Of a stretch of 6,688 nt of DNA, positions 4,837-6,688 are shown piece after piece (within the stretch, counting starts at the first letter, position 1; each line of letters opens with the position of its first letter). Made by a program: the position numbers and the translations under genes. Where the stretch lies: contig JAHFDX010000208.1 of NCBI GenBank assembly GCA_023248785.1, positions 1 through 6,688 of the forward strand, in the 5' to 3' direction. This DNA comes from Myxococcales bacterium (GTDB lineage: Bacteria > Myxococcota_A > Polyangia > Polyangiales > Polyangiaceae). The notes beneath the pieces are model-generated. The model was not told the DNA's origin. It made no database searches and saw only the letters and a program-made list of their open reading frames with translations.

Positions 4837-6087
4837 ATGAAAATTAATGGACTAGTCGCGTGTGCATTCTTGCTGAGTTCGGGCTCAGCGTCGGCGTTCT
4901 CACAATTTTCGCCGGTTTTTCCGATTGGGCATGAGGCGGTTACCGTGCTCGGTTCGCACAATTCGCTCGGCTATCGTTCGCTTCCCAAGCCCACCCTCAC
5001 CATGCATCAGAAGTCCGAGAGTGCGCACTGCTGGACGAAATACGGAGCGACGGACCCGCGCCTGTGTGCAGTGGTGCTTGGCAACCGCTGGGTCGACATC
5101 ATGGGCTTCAACGTGGCGCCCGGCACATCGGACTTCAAGTGTTTCCAGGCGGTCGCCCAAGATCAAGACAAGATCATGTATGACCACTTCCTGCGAATGG
5201 AACGCGACCTGGGGGAAACCGGACGTACAGACGCACTCAACGGAGGGGTCGCGACCTACAAGTACCTCGTGAACATGGCGGTTAACAGCCTTGAAACGTG
5301 GACCTCCAGCATCACGGACGGTGGAATTATCCGCGAAGTGTATCACGACGTTCCTATGAGCTATTTCTTGCTCGGTCGCGCGATGCACCTACTTCAAGAC
5401 TCCTTCAGCACCGAGCATGCGACGCGCCTCACGAAATGGGACAGCCAAGGCCGCGCCATCAGTTCAATCGTCGTCGATGTGGCGTCCTACCGATGCATGA
5501 GCGATGTCTACCAAGAGCACTCGCATGAGTTTCAATCGCGGGAGCTCGAAAAAATCTATCGGGCCCAGGACTTCCTGACAGGAAGTCACCATGCGGAGCA
5601 CGGCGATATCATTTGGAACAAAGGTGTTACAAACGTTGAGCAAACTCAACTCGCCGCAATGCTGAAGGGCGACACGCGCAACGTCCCCTACATCTCGACC
5701 TATGTGAAGCGGGCTGCGGTCGATGCAGTCTTCGCAACCGCAGACCTCTTCGACACGTTCCTCTCGGCCCGTTTGGCGCGAGTGCAGGGGCGCAAGGACA
5801 TCGCCGATAAGGTGATCGCAGCGCATGTCGATCGGTGGTTCACGCGTGCCAAGAAGGGCATGCCTGTCACGCACACAGCCGCGGATGTGGCGAAGTGCAC
5901 GAAGGGAGGCGTGATGGGCCCGATGGAGGACCAGAGCACCATCGGCAGGCGCCGTGATGCATGCCTCCTGCAGACGTGCCCGGACGGCAAGAAGCGAAGC
6001 GACGGCACGCCGTGCACTAATTCGCTTCCCAACGAGAAGCACAAGCCCCCATTTTCATGGATCGGCAAGGTCGACGACATCAAGTAA
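4837..6087 (+). CDS. Secreted zinc phospholipase C / P1-nuclease-fold protein
   Basis: This 416-residue exported protein is probably a zinc hydrolase acting on phospholipids or other phosphodiesters outside the cell. The signal peptide MKINGLVACAFLLSSGSASA has an AxA site, leaving Phe21 as the first mature residue. H32 (IGHEAV) then falls at mature position 12, where phospholipases C carry an N-terminal zinc-ligand His. D87 (RWVDIMG) and H117 (YDHF) resemble the next ligands. GRAMHLLQDSFSTEH gives H184, D188 and H194 with the +4, +6 spacing of H126, D130 and H136 in Clostridium perfringens alpha-toxin. The following WDSQGR puts R206 where alpha-toxin has H148. The C-terminal 60 residues are Cys-rich (C354, C376, C381, C393). 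ATG 4837 has a GAGGGG ribosome site 4 nt upstream; the frame is open from 4663. It is longer than classical family members. Confidence 0.75.
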   Translation: MKINGLVACAFLLSSGSASAFSQFSPVFPIGHEAVTVLGSHNSLGYRSLPKPTLTMHQKSESAHCWTKYGATDPRLCAVVLGNRWVDIMGFNVAPGTSDFKCFQAVAQDQDKIMYDHFLRMERDLGETGRTDALNGGVATYKYLVNMAVNSLETWTSSITDGGIIREVYHDVPMSYFLLGRAMHLLQDSFSTEHATRLTKWDSQGRAISSIVVDVASYRCMSDVYQEHSHEFQSRELEKIYRAQDFLTGSHHAEHGDIIWNKGVTNVEQTQLAAMLKGDTRNVPYISTYVKRAAVDAVFATADLFDTFLSARLARVQGRKDIADKVIAAHVDRWFTRAKKGMPVTHTAADVAKCTKGGVMGPMEDQSTIGRRRDACLLQTCPDGKKRSDGTPCTNSLPNEKHKPPFSWIGKVDDIK

Positions 6088-6205
6088 TCGGCGCTAAGGC
6101 TCAGCCGGTCGTCCTCGGGCTGGCGCGAAACAGATCCGCGCTGCGTACGAAACTCGCGCTTCTCCCTTGGATTGCAAGTGTCGCGCGTCAGGGTATAAGG
6201 CGCGC
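6088..6205 (+). other. 118-bp spacer with weak stem-loop and promoter
   Basis: CAGCC (6102-6106) can pair with GGCTG (6118-6122) around an 11-nt loop just after the phospholipase-like gene. It has no T-run, so it is only a weak terminator. The second half carries the promoter of the next gene. Confidence 0.35.
6172..6199 (+). promoter_or_regulatory. Sigma-70-like promoter of the right-edge lipoprotein
   Basis: TTGCAA (6172-6177), a 16-bp spacer and TATAAG (6194-6199) match the consensus at 4/6 and 5/6 positions, the best promoter in the window. Transcription would begin about 6-8 nt after the -10, at or next to the A of the ATG at 6206, so the mRNA would be leaderless. Confidence 0.6.
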
Positions 6206-6688
6206 ATGGAGTGGAGACTATCTGCGGGGGCCTTGAGCCTACCTGCGTTTCGCCTGTTGGGCCTGGTCGCATTCACGAGCGGCCTCGTCAGCTGCTCGAC
6301 CACGACGACGAACGACTCGAGGTTCCGCCCTCCGGCGGTTGACGTTGCCGAGTCTGATGCGTCCGCGGGGACGGCGGTCGACGCGGGTTTTGTCATCGAC
6401 CCAAAGAGCGGTTGCCTCGATCTTACGTGCGAAGTGCCCAGCTGCCCACCCGGTTCCGAAACGACGATCTCGGGGGCGGTCTACGATCCGGGTGGCAACT
6501 ATCCACTCTATAACGTGGTGGTCTACATCCCGACGAAGCGGGATCCCGTGCTTGCCCCCATCGTCACGGGAGCAACGTGTGACGCGTGCTCGAAAATCGA
6601 AGGGTCGATGTCGTCCACGCTCACCGACTCAAAGGGAACCTTTTCGCTCACGAAAGCGCTCCCAGCGGGCACGGACATTCCCATCGTC
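6206..6688 (+). CDS. Polyangia-type lipoprotein with carboxypeptidase-regulatory-like domain, 3'-truncated by window edge
   Basis: 161 residues are visible before the window ends. A type II signal peptide ends in LVSC, a good lipobox, putting the lipid on C30. Residues 31-68 are a Thr/Ala/Asp-rich linker. From residue 69 comes a Cys-bearing segment (C70, C75, C80), then TTISGAVYDPGGNYPLYNVVVYIPT (86-110), C125 and C128, and STLTDSKGTFSLTKALPAGTDIPIV (137-161). The strand order and the T/S-D-x-x-G-x-F pattern are those of carboxypeptidase regulatory-like (transthyretin-like) beta domains. I recall close relatives throughout Polyangiales, some carrying the misleading database label 'tryptophan synthase alpha chain'; nothing here resembles TrpA. 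The function is unknown and probably structural or surface-binding. The ATG follows a TATAAG box by only 6 nt; AAGG, 4 nt before it, is the only ribosome-site-like sequence. Confidence 0.82.
   Translation, partial: MEWRLSAGALSLPAFRLLGLVAFTSGLVSCSTTTTNDSRFRPPAVDVAESDASAGTAVDAGFVIDPKSGCLDLTCEVPSCPPGSETTISGAVYDPGGNYPLYNVVVYIPTKRDPVLAPIVTGATCDACSKIEGSMSSTLTDSKGTFSLTKALPAGTDIPIV

Noticed and set aside
5464..6272. Two long overlapping - strand frames (5464-6042 and 5700-6272)
   Set aside because: Both are antisense to the phospholipase-like gene, whose zinc-ligand motifs and signal peptide make it clearly the real one.
6206..6688. Tryptophan synthase alpha chain label remembered for this family
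   Set aside because: The visible sequence has a lipobox and a beta-sandwich-like repeat pattern and none of the TrpA motifs; the label appears to be a propagated misannotation.

Overview
The window looks like a stretch of chromosome from a delta-proteobacterial lineage, most likely Myxococcota (class Polyangia or a relative). The inference rests on three small lipoproteins with Ser/Gly or Ala/Asp-rich spacers and many cysteines. It rests above all on the partial gene at the right edge, which carries the 'ISGxVYDPxGxxPLYNVVVYIP' signature that I recall from a large polyangial lipoprotein family. GC content is moderate (roughly 55-60% by eye), lower than in Sorangium or Myxococcus. No rRNA, tRNA, CRISPR array, insertion sequence or phage gene was seen.

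Layout. Left edge, + strand: the 3' part of a HAD-family phosphatase (1-528), then 12 bp later a complete free methionine-(R)-sulfoxide reductase (541-1005) with all three family cysteines; the two are probably cotranscribed. A hairpin-bearing gap leads to a Cys-rich lipoprotein with a Ser/Gly/Thr tail (1101-1556) and then a degenerate metallo-beta-lactamase-fold protein resembling DUF4336 (1638-2336). Next is a compact type II toxin-antitoxin module: a Phd/YefM-type antitoxin (2427-2675) overlapping a PIN-domain VapC toxin (2672-3040, TTG start). Two perfect palindromes lie just upstream of it, 21 bp apart centre to centre.

On the - strand are a metallophosphoesterase with a lipoprotein signal (4484-3489) and, downstream of it, a small lipoprotein with (SSG)n spacing and four evenly spaced cysteines (3371-3096). 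A 352-bp divergent intergenic region separates them from a + strand secreted protein (4837-6087) with the zinc phospholipase C / P1-nuclease fold signature. The window ends inside a further lipoprotein (from 6206), which has a well-formed promoter placed so that the transcript would be leaderless.

How the genes relate. Apart from the HAD-MsrC pair and the toxin-antitoxin pair, the genes seem to be independent units. The shared theme of the right two thirds is the cell envelope and exterior: three lipoproteins, a lipid-anchored phosphoesterase and a secreted phospholipase-like hydrolase. I see no convincing new multi-gene defence or secretion system. The most interesting items are the phospholipase-like protein with an altered metal site, the paired operators of the toxin-antitoxin module, a 20-bp duplicated lipobox-region remnant, and the structured spacer before the first lipoprotein.
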